A DNA stretch of 64,000 nucleotides from DATEPR01 sp036273855 (GCA_036273855.1 DASUGU010000106.1:1-64000), one strand, 5' to 3'; numbered from the stretch's first letter, positions 25,847-35,539 are shown. Translations and numbers: made by a program. Notes: generated by a model from the sequence alone, not told the origin.

Positions 25847-25993
25847 TCAGAGGTATGTGACCAGATCACGCTGTGAAGCGCGTCGCAGGGCGATGCGTCG
25901 ACTCGTCCGAAGTGTCACCCTCGGGTTCGTACACCATCCGCACAGCACGCGGGGACCTGGCGACGGGCCTCGACGGAAGGACGGTCGACGACG

Positions 25994-26869
25994 ATGTCCA
26001 CCCATGCAGAGGGTGCCGAGACGGCTGCCCCGTACGGTGCCGGCCCGGCCACGCCACCGGCTGGGAAGCCGGCCAAGCGGGTACGAATCCATCACCTGCG
26101 GGAGCTGAAGGAACGCGGCGAGCCGTGGCCGATGCTCACCGCCTACGACATGTACGCCGCCGAACTGTTCGACGAGGCCGGCATCCCGGTACTGCTGGTC
26201 GGTGACTCGGCCGCGAACAACGTGTTCGGCTACGACACCACCCTCCCGGTCACGGTCGACGAGCTGTTGCCGCTGGTCAGGGCCGTGAGCCGAGCCGCCA
26301 AGCAGGCGCTGGTCGTGGCCGACCTGCCGTTCGGCTCCTACCAGCTGTCGCCGGAGCAGGCGCTGGCCACCGCGGTGCGGTTCATGAAGGAGGGCGGCGC
26401 GCACGCCGTCAAGCTCGAGGGTGGCAAGCGGTTCGCCCCGCACATCGAGGCCATCACGTCGGCCGGGGTACCCGTGATGGGTCACATCGGGTTCACCCCC
26501 CAGAGTGAACACAACCTCGGCGGCTACCGGGTCCAGGGCCGGGGCGACACGGGCGACGCCATCGTCGCCGACGCGATCGCCGTGCAGGACGCGGGTGCGT
26601 TCGCCGTGGTCCTGGAGATGGTGAAGGCGGAGGTGGCCAAGCAGGTCACCCACGAGCTGTACATCCCGACGGTCGGCATCGGCGCCGGCCCGGACTGCGA
26701 CGCCCAGGTGCTGGTGTGGCAGGACATGGCGGGGCTGCGCCGGGGCAAGGCGCCGCGCTTCGTCAAGCGGTACGCGGACCTGGCCGGGGTGCTGGGCTCG
26801 GCGGCCGCCGATTTCGCCGACGAGGTCCGGACCAGGCAGTTCCCCGCCCCGGAACACGCCTTCCACTGA
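25994..26869 (+). CDS. panB: 3-methyl-2-oxobutanoate hydroxymethyltransferase (291 aa)
   Basis: First committed step of pantothenate synthesis (alpha-ketoisovalerate + methylene-THF to ketopantoate). Family motifs: MLTAYDMYAAELFDEAGI, LLVGDSAANNVFGYDTTLPVT, VVADLPFGSYQLSPEQAL, VKLEGG, GHIGFTPQSEHNLGGYRVQGR, and the metal/substrate residues in IPTVGIGAGPDCDAQVLVW. An N-terminal extension of about 28 Pro/Ala-rich residues precedes the core, common in actinobacteria. The stop abuts that of the converging gene (TGA|TCA). Confidence 0.96.
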   Translation: MSTHAEGAETAAPYGAGPATPPAGKPAKRVRIHHLRELKERGEPWPMLTAYDMYAAELFDEAGIPVLLVGDSAANNVFGYDTTLPVTVDELLPLVRAVSRAAKQALVVADLPFGSYQLSPEQALATAVRFMKEGGAHAVKLEGGKRFAPHIEAITSAGVPVMGHIGFTPQSEHNLGGYRVQGRGDTGDAIVADAIAVQDAGAFAVVLEMVKAEVAKQVTHELYIPTVGIGAGPDCDAQVLVWQDMAGLRRGKAPRFVKRYADLAGVLGSAAADFADEVRTRQFPAPEHAFH

Positions 26870-27516
26870 TCAGTGCTGTCCGACGGGCGCGTCACCGACG
26901 TCGGCCGGTGACGCGCCCGGCCCCCAGAACCGGTAGATCACGACGGCAGCGGCGAGGCCGACCAGCGCGAGCGCGGTGACCGCCGCGACGAGTGTGGTCA
27001 CATCGCAGATCGTGCCGCCGCTGTCGTCGGGCGTCGCCGACGACGAGTCGGGCACGAACGGCAGCACGATCACGCCCAGCAGGCGGCACAGTCCGGCCAT
27101 GGTCACGACGACCACCCAGGTGGTCCGCAGGGCGCCCCCGACGCCAGAATGCAGCTGGCGCAGCGTGATCCGGTAGCCCCGCTTGCGCATCCGCTGCGCC
27201 AGAACCAGACCGACCGGCAGGGCGGTGACGGTGCCACCGATATACCGGCGCCGAAATGCCGACCGGAGTCGGCGACCACGCCGACGAACCCGCCGATGCC
27301 GTAGCCGGCCGCCAGCACGAACACACCGAACAGCAACAACCAGAGCAGGCGCGTCCACAGCAGCCACACGATCCGGCCCCAGAGGACGGCCGGCTTCACC
27401 GGCTCGATCCGGGGTGTCGGCACCGGGCGGGCGATCGGAGCCATGGCAGGCACCGTGCGGACCTCGGACAGCAGCGGCCCCGCCTGCGGTCGCGGCGCGG
27501 GCGGCGGGCTGGTCAT
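26870..27516 (-). pseudogene. Frameshifted small membrane protein gene
   Basis: Two overlapping minus-strand frames read as one protein if one base is added near 27246. The N-part runs MTSPPPAPRPQAG..., a hydrophobic WLLWTRLLWLLLFGVFVLAAG segment and GGFVGVVADSGRHFGAG. The C-part continues YIGGTVTALPVGLVLAQRMRKRG, then two more membrane segments. Restoring GCC-GGG-TAT would join the frames. This fits a one-base deletion in a G-run, either a real mutation or a sequencing error. No family recognised; about four TM segments with a Pro-rich cytoplasmic start. Confidence 0.55.
26884..26919 (+). terminator. Terminator of panB
   Basis: A perfect 14-bp stem CGGGCGCGTCACCG with its complement and an 8-base loop, 15 bp after panB. 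It lies inside the last codons of the converging minus-strand gene. Confidence 0.65.
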
Positions 27517-28000
27517 GGCACCGCCGAGCAGGATGCCGCTGGCGTTCTCGGTCAGTTTCTGTTTGGGCTCGGGCAGTCCTCGTCGGGCAAGACTCCGTTG
27601 TAGGGAGCGATAGGCCACATCGACCGTCAGTGCTTCGCCGGCTCCAGATCGGCGAACCGGCGCGCACCGATCAGGATCGCCCGCGACGATTCGGGAACGG
27701 GTGACGATCGCACGTATCCAGCCGCCCATCAGGTCGACGATCTTGTCTAACAAAGCATCGGCGCTGTCAGTGGAACCGCACGTGAATCCGTCTCGGCGCC
27801 GTTTTCCAACTATCCGCAGGGTCACATTCTGCGTGGTCCTGCGGTGGTGCAGCCAGCCGAACAACGACGTGACCAGCGGAGGCCGACCGAAATGATGCCT
27901 GAATTCACTCTACCACCACGAAAGTCGGCGAACAGGCCATCAACCGGTACACCGATCGTCGGGCCGTGCGGTTATTGACCATTTTCTGTCCACGACGACA
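27517..28000. other. Stretch without a convincing gene
   Basis: An open minus-strand frame continues upstream of 27516 to 27864 (containing QRSLARRGLPEPKQKLTENA), so the broken membrane protein may start earlier; composition and codon use are less gene-like than its neighbours. Nothing else is recognised. Confidence 0.35.
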
Positions 28001-28032
28001 GAGCCGGCGCCCCGCGAACGGGGTGCCGGCTC
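28001..28032 (-). terminator. Terminator of the sedolisin gene
   Basis: A 14-bp stem (GAGCCGGCGCCCCG with its complement, one G-T pair) and a CGAA tetraloop, 18 bp past the stop codon on the minus strand. Confidence 0.8.
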
Positions 28033-28050
28033 CTGGTCGGAATGAGTGGA

Positions 28051-29433
28051 TCAGTGGCGGTTGGACGCCAGTGCGGGGACGAAGCGGGCGGCGTCGATGG
28101 TGCCGACGCCGCTGGCCAGGTCGTAGCCGCGAAGGGCGTCGAAGCCCACCACGGTGTGGGTGGTGCCGTCGCTGTTGGTGAACGGACCGAAGGAGTTGTT
28201 GCCCACCGTCACGTCCACGATGCCGGAGAAGCTCGAGTTGTCGCGGGCCAGCTTGTAGATGCGGTCGTTGAGGTTGCCGAGGTCGCGGTGCGCCACCTGG
28301 TCGGCCATCGCGACGATGCCGGCGAACTCGGGACTGGCCTCGCTGGTGCCGCCGACCAGGCCGAAGCCCGCCCGGCCGCTGAACGACTCGAAGGTGATCA
28401 CCGCGCCGTCGACCGCGGCCGACATCGAGATGTCCGGGGTGCCACGGTGGTTGCCGGTCACGTCGCGCACCTTGTTCTGGAAGTTCGGGCGGGCGAACGT
28501 GATGGACTGGCCGCCACCACCGGCGCCGAAGCCGTCGTTCCACACGACGTCGGGCTGCACGCGGTTGCCGTCGGCGTCAAGGTCGAGCATGGTGCCGCCC
28601 ATCGAGGTGACCAGCGGGTCACTGGAGGGCCAGCTGTTCACGCGCATCGGGAACAGGTCCTCGCCGTTGGCCTCGGCGTCGGTCGCGCCGTCATCACCGG
28701 ACGAGGCGAGCACGGTGACGTTGTGCTTGTCCGCGTTGATGAACGACGAACGCAGGTTCAGGATCGACTGCCGGCTCGGGAAGGTCTCCTCGGTGGCGCC
28801 GAAGCTCTGCGAGATGACGTCGCCGAGGTGGTGGTTGATGGCGAAGTTCTCGGCCTGGACGATCTCCGGGAAGCCCTGCACGCCTTCGGTTTCCGACACC
28901 GGGGTCTCTTCGAGCACGATGTTCGCGCCGGGCGCCATCACGTGGCTCCACTCGACGTCCAGCGTGGTCTCGCCGGCCCAACCGGCCATGTCACTGTTGG
29001 TCGGGTCGAACGGCGGCACCGGGCCGGCGTCCTGGCGGATGGTGAGCGACGGCGGGGCGGGCAGGCCGAAGACCTGGTCGAACGTCGCCAGGTCGGAGGC
29101 GATGGTGGGCGAGCCGAAGGCGTCCACGATGATGATGGTCTTGCCCTTGCCCGTGATGCCCGCGTTGTGCAGCGGGGCCAGGTTGTACGCCTGCGCCATC
29201 TGGGTCGGGTTGTAGCAGTGAATCTGGAGCTGCGCCAGGCACTGCGCCAGGGTGGGCGGTGTGGGCAGCGTCGCGCCGTGCAGCAGGTCGTCGTAGAAAG
29301 GCACTGCTTTGGCCGTGTGTGGCGCTGGCGCTGACGTCGCGACCGTGCCGGCGGCTGTCGCGCCGACCAGGCTCAGGGCGCCGGCGGCGACCACGCTGGC
29401 CATCGCGAGCCATCGAACCGGGCGTAATGGCAT
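28051..29433 (-). CDS. Secreted sedolisin-like (S53) serine-carboxyl peptidase (460 aa)
   Basis: A Sec signal (LRPVRWLAMASVVAAGALSL, cleavage near 30-40) followed by an S53 domain. The catalytic Glu/Asp pair is in ETTLDVEW (about 154/158), the oxyanion Asp in LASSGDDGA (about 243), the nucleophile Ser in GGTSEASPEFAG (about 363), and a C-terminal calcium-site-like region FDALRGYDLASGVG. Sedolisins normally carry a pro-domain of about 180 residues; here only about 50 residues separate signal and catalytic domain, so this is the short, propeptide-less type. The ATG at 29433 follows AAGGAGG by 6 bp. Confidence 0.88.
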   Translation of the reverse strand: MPLRPVRWLAMASVVAAGALSLVGATAAGTVATSAPAPHTAKAVPFYDDLLHGATLPTPPTLAQCLAQLQIHCYNPTQMAQAYNLAPLHNAGITGKGKTIIIVDAFGSPTIASDLATFDQVFGLPAPPSLTIRQDAGPVPPFDPTNSDMAGWAGETTLDVEWSHVMAPGANIVLEETPVSETEGVQGFPEIVQAENFAINHHLGDVISQSFGATEETFPSRQSILNLRSSFINADKHNVTVLASSGDDGATDAEANGEDLFPMRVNSWPSSDPLVTSMGGTMLDLDADGNRVQPDVVWNDGFGAGGGGQSITFARPNFQNKVRDVTGNHRGTPDISMSAAVDGAVITFESFSGRAGFGLVGGTSEASPEFAGIVAMADQVAHRDLGNLNDRIYKLARDNSSFSGIVDVTVGNNSFGPFTNSDGTTHTVVGFDALRGYDLASGVGTIDAARFVPALASNRH

Positions 29434-29685
29434 GGCATCCTCCTTGATGCAGGGCGCGCACCCGAGGGCGGTGCGCGGACAACGATCGAACCCCCGGGTC
29501 GTCGGGTGGACCACCGCCGCCGGTGCACAGTCAACAACGTCCTCACGGATTCGGGAAGGCGCCGAAAGTCGTTACGCAAGGAACTGCGCCGGTTCGGTCA
29601 ACTCTGCCCCCGCGAAAGGCGAAACCGGCATTCACCAGGTACGATGCCGGGTCGATATGAGTACATATCGGACAGTCCGGAAGGG

Positions 29686-31116
29686 TTACGCGGCCTGGAA
29701 GGCGACCCTGCGCCGTTCGACGTCCGCCTCGACCAGCCGGACCATGATCCGCTCACCTTCCGGCAGGTCGTCACCGACGCACTTGGCCAGCACCGGCGGG
29801 TTCGCCACGAACACCTCGCCACTCCTGGCCTCGGCGTGCAGCACCACGGCGGGGAACAGCTCCCCCACCCGGTCGGCCAGTACCCACGCCTCCACCTGGG
29901 ACAGGCAGGCCCGGTCCACCCGGCTGGCCTGCGCGTCGGACGCGGCCATCAGCGCCGGCAGCCCGGGCAGCGCGGCCCGTACCCATTCCGGCACCGCCCG
30001 GCCCGCCGCGACGGCCAGGCACACCTCGGTGCCGAACCGGTCCACCAGCCGCCGGATCGGGGCGGTGACGTGCGCGTACGCGGCGCCCAGCCCGGCGTGG
30101 GTGGTGGTCTCGGCGGCGATACCGGCCTCGGTGTCCAGCACCGAGTAGCCGGCACCGCGCAGCAGCCGGGTGGCGTCCACGTGGAACGCCAACGCCTCGG
30201 GCCGGCTCGGGTCCAGGGTGGCCAGGACCCTGGCCGCGGTGACGCCGACCGGCCAGTCGACGCCGAGCGCGCTGGCCCGGCGGCGCAGGCTGGCCATGGC
30301 TTCCGGTTCGGGGTCGGGCAGGGTGCGCAACACGCCGATGCCGGCGCCCAGCATCAGCGTGGCGGCGGCCATGCCGGTGAGCAGCGACATCTCCGCGTTC
30401 CAGGCCTCGACGTCGACCCTGGAGCGCAGGGTCAGCCGCCAGCCGCCGTTGCCGTCGGCGACCGCTCGCTGCTCGGGTAGTTGCAGCTCGACGGCACCCC
30501 GGCTGACCGCGAGTTCGCGGCGCAGCCTGCCCAGTTCGGGCAGCAGGGCGTAGGAGGAGTGCGGGGTGCCGGCGGTGAGCCGGTCGCGCACGGTGTCGTA
30601 GTCCAGTTGTGCGACCGAGCGGACCATCGCCCGGCGGACGTGCACGCCGGACACCTCGCCGTCGGCGGCGCAGTCCACGGTCCACAGCACGGCGGGCCGG
30701 GTCTCGCCGGGCAGCAGGCTGGCGGCGTCCTCGGACAGCTGGGGCGGGTGCAGCGGGACGAGTTCGTCTGGCAGGTACAGGGTCTGGCCACGGCGGCGTG
30801 ACTCGGTGTCCAGCGCGCCGCCGGGCCGGATGAACTGGCCGGGATCGGCGATCGCGTAGTCCAGCCGGTAGCCGGTGCCCCGCCTGCGCACCAGCATCGC
30901 CTGGTCGAGGTCTTTCGCGCCGGGCGGGTCGATGGTGACCAGCGGCAACGCGGTGGCGTCCTCCCTCGGCCCGAGCGGCTGGGACACCGCCTGTTCGGCC
31001 TCGACCAGGGCGGCTGTCGGGTAGTCGGTCGGCAAACCGAACTCGGCGCGGATGCCGGAGAAGTCCCGGCCGCCGCGCGCCTCGTCCTGGGGCGGGGTTC
31101 GGCTGTGCGCCGTCAC
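29686..31116 (-). CDS. RNB-domain ribonuclease (RNase R/II-like, 476 aa)
   Basis: A 3'-5' exoribonuclease core without the usual cold-shock or S1 domains visible. The signature TIDPPGAKDLDQA (residues about 60-72) carries the acidic metal ligands of the RNB site (consensus TIDPxDAxDxDDA), with Gly replacing one Asp and Gln another. Further downstream: VRRAMVRSVAQLDYDTV and AYAHVTAPIRRLVDRFGTEVCLA, the RNB C-terminal signature. Short single-domain RNB proteins are common in actinobacteria. The GTG start is used. Confidence 0.85.
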   Translation of the reverse strand: MTAHSRTPPQDEARGGRDFSGIRAEFGLPTDYPTAALVEAEQAVSQPLGPREDATALPLVTIDPPGAKDLDQAMLVRRRGTGYRLDYAIADPGQFIRPGGALDTESRRRGQTLYLPDELVPLHPPQLSEDAASLLPGETRPAVLWTVDCAADGEVSGVHVRRAMVRSVAQLDYDTVRDRLTAGTPHSSYALLPELGRLRRELAVSRGAVELQLPEQRAVADGNGGWRLTLRSRVDVEAWNAEMSLLTGMAAATLMLGAGIGVLRTLPDPEPEAMASLRRRASALGVDWPVGVTAARVLATLDPSRPEALAFHVDATRLLRGAGYSVLDTEAGIAAETTTHAGLGAAYAHVTAPIRRLVDRFGTEVCLAVAAGRAVPEWVRAALPGLPALMAASDAQASRVDRACLSQVEAWVLADRVGELFPAVVLHAEARSGEVFVANPPVLAKCVGDDLPEGERIMVRLVEADVERRRVAFQAA

Positions 31117-31204
31117 GACTCGACAGTAGCCAGCCGCGCCGATGTTCGTCAGGTCCTTACAGGGCGGCTTGCGTCACCCCTGCGGTCAACCGGCGCGGTC
31201 GGGC

Positions 31205-31900
31205 TCACCATGGCTGGTCACGTCGGCCCTGGTAGGTGCGGCCCTGGTAGCCGGTCGGGCCGAACGTCCCGCCCGGTGGCGGCGAGGTCATCTGCTGCAC
31301 GGACAGGCCGTGCGGCGGGGTGTCCGCCGGGTCGGCGGGCACCGTCGGGTGCACGATCGGCGGTACCACCGTCGGTGGTGCCTGCACCACCGGGCCGGGC
31401 CGGGGCGCGGACGGCTGGCCGGGCTGCTGCGGCCCGGCCGACCGGGGTGGCGGGATCGGGTCCAGGCAGGACACCAGCACCGTGGTGTCGGCCGGCTGCT
31501 CCACGACGCGGCCGGCGCGGTCCCGGTAGACCACCTCGCCGTCCGGGTCGATCTCCACCAGGAAGCCGACCTCGGCGAGCTGCTCCTCGTCCAGATCGGT
31601 CAGCCGCTCGCGCCGGGACGGTTGTACCCGATAGATCGGCCAGGTGACGTGAGCGAAGGCCTGGTGGAACTCGGACAGCAGATACGTCATCTGCTGCTGC
31701 CACGGCAGCGGCATCGCCTCCACCAGCGACCGGGGGAGCACGACGTAGCCCGCGTCCGCGCCGGGCCGTGGTGTGCCGAGGTAGTCGTGCACCGGCGTGC
31801 TGGACGCCGGCGGGCCGGACGGCCGGGGAATGGGGTCAGGAGTGAACACGCTCTCCGCCTCCTGCTGCCGACGTTTCCGGCCGCGTGGCCGCATGTTCAT
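31205..31900 (-). CDS. Hypothetical accessory protein of the secretion-like operon (231 aa)
   Basis: No family recognised. A basic N-terminus (MRPRGRKRRQQEAES), a central folded-looking region (GYVVLPRSLVEAMPLPWQQQ...LLSEFHQAFAHVTWPIYRV, residues about 50-150), and a long Pro-rich tail. No signal peptide or TM segment, so probably cytoplasmic. It is the last gene of the operon running from 39282, 7 bp after the NlpC/P60 gene, implying a linked function. Confidence 0.7.
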   Translation of the reverse strand: MNMRPRGRKRRQQEAESVFTPDPIPRPSGPPASSTPVHDYLGTPRPGADAGYVVLPRSLVEAMPLPWQQQMTYLLSEFHQAFAHVTWPIYRVQPSRRERLTDLDEEQLAEVGFLVEIDPDGEVVYRDRAGRVVEQPADTTVLVSCLDPIPPPRSAGPQQPGQPSAPRPGPVVQAPPTVVPPIVHPTVPADPADTPPHGLSVQQMTSPPPGGTFGPTGYQGRTYQGRRDQPW

Positions 31901-31907
31901 CAGACTC

Positions 31908-32918
31908 TCAGACTCCCGGTCGGACCGCTTGTTGGACGAGTTCCCGGCTGTGCCACGGCATCGCGATGACGTGCACCGGGATGCCGGGCTCCGGTGCCTC
32001 CACGATCTTGTTGTTGCCCAGGTACATGAAGACGTGGTGAATGGTGGTGGGATCGTTCGGGTTGTACGCGAGGAACATCAGATCACCCGGCCGGGCGTCC
32101 TGCACCGGTAGCAGCGCGCCGGCATGGAACTGGTCCACCGACACCCTGGGCAGGTCGATGCCGGCGGCCTGGTAGGCCCGCAACATCAGGCCGGAGCAGT
32201 CGAAGGCACCCGGCCCGGTCGCCCCCCACACGTACGGCTTGCCCAATTGGGCCAGGGCGAACGAGATCGCCTTGCCGGCGGCAGCGGTCGGCGCGGGCAG
32301 CCCGCTCCCGTCGCCACCACCGCAGCCGCTCGGGTCGGCCACCTGGCCGACGTGCTGCACCAGAAACGCTGCCAGCGACTCCCAGTTGTTGTACGCCAAG
32401 GGAAACGCCGACCGCTCGACGGCCTGGGCCGCCTCGCCCGGCCGTTCCTGCTGCCAGTGCGGGATGGAGGTGAGCACGTTGAAGAACTTGTTCACCTCGT
32501 AGGTCGGGTCGGTGACCTGCGCGTAGGTCCCCCAGCCCTGGGAGGGCCGCATCTGGAAGATGCCGGCCGAGTCGCGGTCGCCGCCGGCCAGGTTGCGCAG
32601 GCCGGACTCCTGCATGCCGGCCTGGATCGCCACCTGCCAGGCCAGCGCGGGCAGGTTGCGCTGCTTGCCGACGGAGATGATCAGCGACACGGTCTGGTTC
32701 TGCACCGGGCTCAGCCGGCCGGCCGCCACCGCGCCGGCCTTGACGTCGGTGCCCACGAACGGACCCAGACCGGCGTCGCAGCTGGTGTTCGCGAACGCGG
32801 CGTCCGCGGCCTGCTCCTCGCCGCCGAGCACGACGTTGCTGACCACACCCATGACCACCACGATGCCGGCGACCAGCACCACGGCGACGACCGCGACGAC
32901 GACCCCGATCCTGGGCAT
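31908..32918 (-). CDS. Membrane-anchored NlpC/P60 peptidoglycan hydrolase with lytic-transglycosylase-like region (336 aa)
   Basis: An N-terminal membrane anchor (VVVAVVAVVLVAGIVVVMGVV). Residues about 70-200 resemble the goose-lysozyme-like region of conjugative hydrolases (AIQAGMQESGLRNLAGGDRDSAGIFQMRPSQGWG; Glu as likely acid). Residues about 215-336 are an NlpC/P60 peptidase: Cys near 238 in AFDCSGLMLRAYQ, His near 290 in IHHVFMYLG. Two-activity enzymes like this open the cell wall for gram-positive conjugation machines, fitting the VirB4/VirB6-like neighbours. Start 1 bp after the upstream stop. Confidence 0.85.
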   Translation of the reverse strand: MPRIGVVVAVVAVVLVAGIVVVMGVVSNVVLGGEEQAADAAFANTSCDAGLGPFVGTDVKAGAVAAGRLSPVQNQTVSLIISVGKQRNLPALAWQVAIQAGMQESGLRNLAGGDRDSAGIFQMRPSQGWGTYAQVTDPTYEVNKFFNVLTSIPHWQQERPGEAAQAVERSAFPLAYNNWESLAAFLVQHVGQVADPSGCGGGDGSGLPAPTAAAGKAISFALAQLGKPYVWGATGPGAFDCSGLMLRAYQAAGIDLPRVSVDQFHAGALLPVQDARPGDLMFLAYNPNDPTTIHHVFMYLGNNKIVEAPEPGIPVHVIAMPWHSRELVQQAVRPGV

Positions 32919-32919
32919 C

Positions 32920-33549
32920 TCAGGACCCCTCCGTGTAGGCGGTCACCAGCCAACCGGTCGGCGTGTCGATCGCCGTGATGTCCAGGTTGCCGGCATTGGT
33001 GGGCAGCATCGCCTCCACCGAACTGGTGAAGGACTTGGTGACCTGGGGGGACCCGGTGACCTCGGTCGCGTCGATGTTGGCGACGTCGACGGTGTTCATC
33101 TGGGGCAGGAACTCGTCCGTGGTGTACGGCTTGAGCTGGGCGAGCCACTGCGCGTTGGTCATCCCGACCGGATGGTTCACCCAGGCCTTGCCCCAGGAGT
33201 CGATCACCGCGATCGCGGCGGCGGCCGGCGGCGCGGCCTGGGGTGTCTCCGGCGGGCTGGCTAACCGTGTGACGCCGGGCGTCGCGCTGGCCGGCGGACT
33301 CACGTCACCGGACGGACCCAGCGACGACGCGGTGGGCACGGCAGGCGTGATCACGACACTGCTGCTGGCCGCACCGCCCGTGGCGCCGTGCCGGCCGGAC
33401 GACGCGGCCCGGGTGGTGAGCACCGCGATGGCGACGGCCAGCAGGACGACGCCGATCAGCGTCATCATCAGATGCCTGGGCGAACGCAGCGGCCAACCCC
33501 AGAGCCTGCGGTACACCGCCGCACGGCCACGGTTGGTCCTGATGGGCAT
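32920..33549 (-). CDS. Single-pass membrane protein, T4SS assembly-factor-like (209 aa)
   Basis: A cytoplasmic basic start, one TM segment (MMTLIGVVLLAVAIAVLTT, about 28-47), a Pro/Ser/Ala linker (70-115), and an extracellular domain (IAVIDSWGKAWVNHPVG...WLVTAYTEGS). The layout matches TcpC/VirB8-like conjugation proteins, whose outer domain is NTF2-like, and the sequence SWGKAWVNH...QWLAQLKPYTTDEF fits that fold. The assignment is by layout and context, not by a clear motif. TAGGAG precedes the start. Confidence 0.6.
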   Translation of the reverse strand: MPIRTNRGRAAVYRRLWGWPLRSPRHLMMTLIGVVLLAVAIAVLTTRAASSGRHGATGGAASSSVVITPAVPTASSLGPSGDVSPPASATPGVTRLASPPETPQAAPPAAAAIAVIDSWGKAWVNHPVGMTNAQWLAQLKPYTTDEFLPQMNTVDVANIDATEVTGSPQVTKSFTSSVEAMLPTNAGNLDITAIDTPTGWLVTAYTEGS

Positions 33550-33561
33550 GACCCGGTACTC

Positions 33562-35502
33562 CTAGCGTCGCGCCGATCTGTTCACCCAGGTGCCGTCCCG
33601 CACCTCCAAACCGCGGGACGGCCGGTAGAGCACGAACACCGGGCGGCCGGCGACCATCTCGGTCTCCGCCCGGCGTGGTCCGTTGTCGCGGTCCCGCCTG
33701 GTCACCTGCGAGGGCACCACGAAGGCGTCCTCGCCCCGGTCCCAGCCGCGGTCCACGGCTGGTGGGCTGTCCACCAGGCGACTCGCCCTGGCCTCGGGCA
33801 CCACGGTGGTGGGTCCGCCGTAGCCGTAGGGCCGGATCGGCGCCAGCGCGGGCGCGCCCTGCACTCCCGGTGCGCCGTTCAGCTCGCGGGTGCGTGCCCT
33901 GCGGTCCATCCGCTGCGCGGTGGCGTGCACCGTGCCGACCTCGCCGTAGCTTGCCTCCGGCCGCACCCGGGCGGCCGACGCCCCTCGTTCCGCCGCTCCA
34001 TCGTTGCCCCGCACCTCGTCCCAGAACCGTTCCTGCGCGGTCGGTTCCTTCGACCGGCGGCGGAACCGGGACAGCATGCTCGGCGAGGACGGGAATCCGG
34101 CGCCCGCCGCGGACACGGACAGCTCGACCATCTGCCACATCCGGCGTACCGGCCGGCCGATCATGAAGAACACGATCGTGATCAGGCTGGCCAGCAGCAT
34201 CTGCGCCAGCAGGGACAGCTGGCTGCCGGCACCGAAGATCAGGTTCAGCAGCAGCGCGTCCATCCCGGCCAGCGCGGACAGCAGCAGCACGTTGAACAAC
34301 ACGGCACCGGCGGCCTTGCCGACCTTGGGCAGCAGGTCGGGCAGGAGCATCGCGGCCAGGCCGATCAGCGGCGCGGCCAGCAGCAGCACCCGCAGCAGCA
34401 CCTGGGCCAGCAGCACGGAAGCCTTGGCGAACAACTGGAACAGCGAGTACGCCAGGCCCTGGAACAACGCCAGGAAGCCGTCACCGGTCCGGCTGCCCTC
34501 GGAGCCCTCGAAGAAGCCGGCCGCCGAGCCGAGCTTGTTCGGCAGGGCCTTGTAGTCGTTCTGCTTCGCCGTGACCTTGGCCTGGTCGTCGGCGGAGTTC
34601 ACGTCCGACTTGGCCCATGCCTGGTCGTTGAGCAGCTCACCACCGAACTTCTTGGCCTGTGGCGATGCCGGGTCGCCGAACTCGCCGCGCAGCCAGTTAC
34701 GGTAGATCACGTTGTCGTACAAGGCATCCGGCAACGTGTTGCGCTGCGAGTCGACCTGGTCCGCCGGCAGGAAGCCGGCCTGGATCTCGGAGGTCTTCTG
34801 CAGCAGCACGGTGTCGATCTCACCGTAGAGCGGGCCCAGCACCAGTACCGACGCGCCCAGCCACATGCCGGCCAGCGCCCACATGCCGCGTCGGCTCATG
34901 GACGCCAGGTCGCCGGTCCAGATGTAGCGGAACATGATCAACGCCAGGATCAGCGCGACCGGACCGAACCAGCGCACGTAGATGTTGTTGTAGAACGTCG
35001 ATGCCGCATGCTCGACGGCGTTGTCCAGTGGCTTGAGCATGCTGTTCTGGGACAGCATCGCGTAGTGCAGGCTGTTGGTGGCGCCGACGATGTTCTTGCC
35101 GACGTTGAACAACTGGTTGCCGGCCCAGGTGTCCAGCACCGCGTTCGGGTCGGTGATCGTCTTGGACAGCACGCAGTTGTTGTCGAAGACGTGCCACACC
35201 GAACCGGCGTAGCTGTACTTGCCGTAGTCCGAGTTCGGGTCGCCGTGGTCCAGCGCCGGCGGGTCGATCGCACCGACCATGCCGGCGCCCGGCCGTTCCG
35301 GGATCGGTGCGTCGCCGCACTCGTCGGCGAACGCGGGCACACCGATCACGATCTGGATGCCCAGCAAGCCGGCCACCAGCGCCATGACCCAGGTGGTGCG
35401 GGCGGCCCTGCTCCTGGGCCGGTCGGATCGTCGCCTGCGCAGGTGCCGCCGTGCGCCGTAGAGCAGCACGACAGCGCCCACCGCGAGCAGGGCGGGGTTC
35501 AT
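33562..35502 (-). CDS. VirB6/TrbL-like polytopic membrane protein (646 aa)
   Basis: An N-terminal anchor, a signal-like second segment ending ...GIQIVIGVPAFADECG, a large external loop with cysteines (about 60-190), then about six TM segments between 190 and 460 (VALILALIMFRYIW, LLLAAPLIGLAAMLLPDLLP, LLASLITIVFFMIGRPVRRMW), and a long charged cytoplasmic tail (470-646). This is the layout of VirB6/TrbL channel proteins in gram-positive conjugation systems. GGGAGG lies upstream of the ATG. Confidence 0.75.
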   Translation of the reverse strand: MNPALLAVGAVVLLYGARRHLRRRRSDRPRSRAARTTWVMALVAGLLGIQIVIGVPAFADECGDAPIPERPGAGMVGAIDPPALDHGDPNSDYGKYSYAGSVWHVFDNNCVLSKTITDPNAVLDTWAGNQLFNVGKNIVGATNSLHYAMLSQNSMLKPLDNAVEHAASTFYNNIYVRWFGPVALILALIMFRYIWTGDLASMSRRGMWALAGMWLGASVLVLGPLYGEIDTVLLQKTSEIQAGFLPADQVDSQRNTLPDALYDNVIYRNWLRGEFGDPASPQAKKFGGELLNDQAWAKSDVNSADDQAKVTAKQNDYKALPNKLGSAAGFFEGSEGSRTGDGFLALFQGLAYSLFQLFAKASVLLAQVLLRVLLLAAPLIGLAAMLLPDLLPKVGKAAGAVLFNVLLLSALAGMDALLLNLIFGAGSQLSLLAQMLLASLITIVFFMIGRPVRRMWQMVELSVSAAGAGFPSSPSMLSRFRRRSKEPTAQERFWDEVRGNDGAAERGASAARVRPEASYGEVGTVHATAQRMDRRARTRELNGAPGVQGAPALAPIRPYGYGGPTTVVPEARASRLVDSPPAVDRGWDRGEDAFVVPSQVTRRDRDNGPRRAETEMVAGRPVFVLYRPSRGLEVRDGTWVNRSARR

Positions 35503-35539
35503 GGGCTGCCCACCTCCCGGGCGCCCGTGGGGCCGGTCC

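Noticed and set aside
25857..25875. A CRP-like site (TGTGACCAGATCACG) before panB
   Set aside because: The half-sites GTG and CAC are 7 bp apart rather than the 8 bp of CRP sites, and the position upstream of panB is not distinctive.
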